Below, piece by piece: positions 15,454 through 16,476 of a DNA stretch of 16,476 bases. The stretch's first letter is position 1, and the number at the start of each line of letters is the position of its first letter. The stretch is taken from the NCBI GenBank assembly GCA_021796135.1, contig JAJYOQ010000035.1:1-16476 (forward strand), read 5' to 3'. The DNA is from Bacteroidota bacterium. GTDB taxonomy: Bacteria > Bacteroidota > Ignavibacteria > Ignavibacteriales > Ignavibacteriaceae. The position numbers and the translations under genes were made by a program. The notes under the pieces are model-generated. The model ran no database searches. It saw nothing but the letters and a program-made list of their open reading frames with translations, and had not been told where the DNA came from.

Positions 15454-16075
15454 TGTAATCAAATTAAATTTAAAATCTCAGAAAATTAATGTTTCTCTTC
15501 GAAATCAGTTTGCCGTCGGTCAGATTAAACAGGAAAGCAGCGAAGATTTGCTGCAGCTTCAATTTGCTCAACATTACCAAAGAGGTTATGATAATGGCAG
15601 AAAATTAACCCTTGAGCAATACGAAGAAGACTATAATGAAAAATTAAATAAAAAATATAGTGAATTAAATAATATCCTGGAAACCTTAAATAATCAGATA
15701 AATGAATATAGCCTGGCTTTTGAAAAATTAACTATTAAAATGTCCCTTATTATTGCCGAAAAAATTGTAAAACATGAAATTTCTCTGAACCCAATTATTG
15801 AAGAAGCTATTAATGAAGCTCTGAAAAGAGTAATTGGCGCAAATAAAATATTGGTGAAATTAAATCCGGGCGATCTAAAAGAACTTAGTACTCAAGGAAA
15901 AAATTTTTTGTCAGGTGATTCACTTTCAAAAATAAATTTTGAGTCCGATGAAAGAATTGATCCGGGCGGCTGTATGGTTGAATCAGAAATTGGTAATGTC
16001 GATTCCCGTATATCCACTCAATTAAATGAACTGAAAAAACTTTTCGAAGCAAATATTAATTCGGATAAAGCTTAA
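15446..16075 (+). CDS. fliH: Flagellar export ATPase regulator FliH
   Basis: A 209-residue protein with the expected build: a variable N-terminus, a charged coiled-coil middle (about 45-95, EQYEEDYNEKLNKKYSELNN) and a C-terminal FliH/V-ATPase-E-like domain (about 105-200). KMSLIIAEKIVKHEI, LKRVIGANKILVKLNPGDL and DPGGCMVESEIGNVDSRI are typical of that domain. FliH dimers hold the FliI ATPase and dock it at the C ring and export gate. GAGGAAG inside fliG gives a strong ribosome site. Identity rests on the C-terminal motifs and on the position between fliG and fliI, since the N-terminus diverges quickly. Confidence 0.92.
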   Translation: MSDVIKLNLKSQKINVSLRNQFAVGQIKQESSEDLLQLQFAQHYQRGYDNGRKLTLEQYEEDYNEKLNKKYSELNNILETLNNQINEYSLAFEKLTIKMSLIIAEKIVKHEISLNPIIEEAINEALKRVIGANKILVKLNPGDLKELSTQGKNFLSGDSLSKINFESDERIDPGGCMVESEIGNVDSRISTQLNELKKLFEANINSDKA

Positions 16076-16476
16076 TTGGAAACTCTCGAAAAAATATCGA
16101 CTAAATATAAAAAAATATTAAGCGGATTTGATCCCGTCATTGTGAGCGGAAAAGTCTCTGATGTGGTTGGCTTGGTTATCGTTTCTATGGGACCTAACGC
16201 CTCACTTGGTGAAATTTGCGTTGTGTCCGATAGGGAAGGGAATGAAGTCTGTAAGTCTGAAGTTGTTGGATTTAAGGACGGAAAAGTTTTATCTATTGCT
16301 CTTGGTGAAGTCCAAAACATATCTCCTTCTTGCGAAATTAAAGCTCTGGGCAAAAATTTTCAGGTCGGCGTCGGGATGGAATTGCTTGGACGTGTCATCG
16401 ATGGTCTGGGAAATCCGATTGATGGAAAAGGTGAAATCAATTGTTCTACTATGATGTCAATTCATAGCCAAGATCG
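16076..16476 (+). CDS. fliI: Flagellar export ATPase FliI, N-terminal part (runs off right edge)
   Basis: The TTG at 16076 directly follows the fliH stop codon (TAATTG). The frame stays open for 133 codons to the window end. The next ATG in frame is about 40 codons in, inside the first conserved domain, so TTG is preferred. The visible part is the N-terminal beta-barrel domain of a FliI/F1-ATPase-beta family protein, with the signature GMELLGRVIDGLGNPIDGKG split here as GMELLGRVID and GLGNPIDGKG. The Walker A and B motifs would lie beyond the window. The enzyme uses ATP hydrolysis to help unfold and feed flagellar substrates to the export gate. Confidence 0.95.
   Translation, partial: METLEKISTKYKKILSGFDPVIVSGKVSDVVGLVIVSMGPNASLGEICVVSDREGNEVCKSEVVGFKDGKVLSIALGEVQNISPSCEIKALGKNFQVGVGMELLGRVIDGLGNPIDGKGEINCSTMMSIHSQD

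Noticed and set aside
16072..16454. Two open frames (minus 16072-16353 and plus 16161-16454) overlapping the start of fliI
   Set aside because: Both are shadows; the frame from 16076 encodes a clear FliI N-terminal domain.

Overview
This window is a motility locus: a complete chemotaxis gene set followed by the first part of a flagellar basal-body operon. The DNA is A+T-rich, with overlapping or near-touching genes and some GTG and TTG starts. The organism is a flagellated Gram-negative bacterium, suggested by a secreted TonB C-terminal-domain protein and by CheZ. The low G+C, the TonB_C protein and the gene complement fit the Bacteroidota/Chlorobiota side of the tree, with Ignavibacteria (Ignavibacterium/Melioribacter-like) my best guess. 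That placement is an inference, not a sequence match.

Layout. (1) Positions 1-631, minus strand: the N-terminal part of a receiver-GAF signalling protein, cut by the window edge. (2) 632-931: divergent intergenic region with two back-to-back FliA (sigma-28)-like promoters. (3) 932-3983, plus strand: cheW, a small secreted TonB_C protein, and a transmembrane methyl-accepting chemotaxis protein. (4) 3984-4321: gap with a third FliA-like promoter. (5) 4322-11250: HEAT-repeat protein, cheR, two cheY genes, cheZ, cheA, cheB and an 81-residue CxC protein, tightly packed. (6) 11251-11374: short gap with a possible sigma-54 promoter. (7) 11375-16476: flgB, flgC, an unrecognised 89-residue gene, fliE, fliF, fliG, fliH and the start of fliI, which runs off the right edge.

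How they work together. The receptor with CheW controls CheA autophosphorylation. CheA phosphorylates CheY and CheB, CheZ removes phosphate from CheY, and CheR and CheB set receptor methylation. FlgB, FlgC, FliE and FliF build the rod and MS ring. FliG is the rotor/switch component, while FliH and FliI serve the export apparatus. The promoter-like sites suggest the usual hierarchy: early basal-body genes from one promoter class (possibly sigma-54) and late chemotaxis genes from sigma-28.

The most useful non-gene observation is a repeated promoter signature, TAAA-N15-T(T/A)CGATAA. It occurs three times, each time in non-coding DNA upstream of a signalling gene. The less usual genes are the HEAT-repeat protein heading the cheR-cheY-cheZ-cheA-cheB operon, the TonB_C protein inside the chemotaxis block, and two unrecognised small genes. 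I saw no tRNA, rRNA, CRISPR array, insertion sequence or phage gene.
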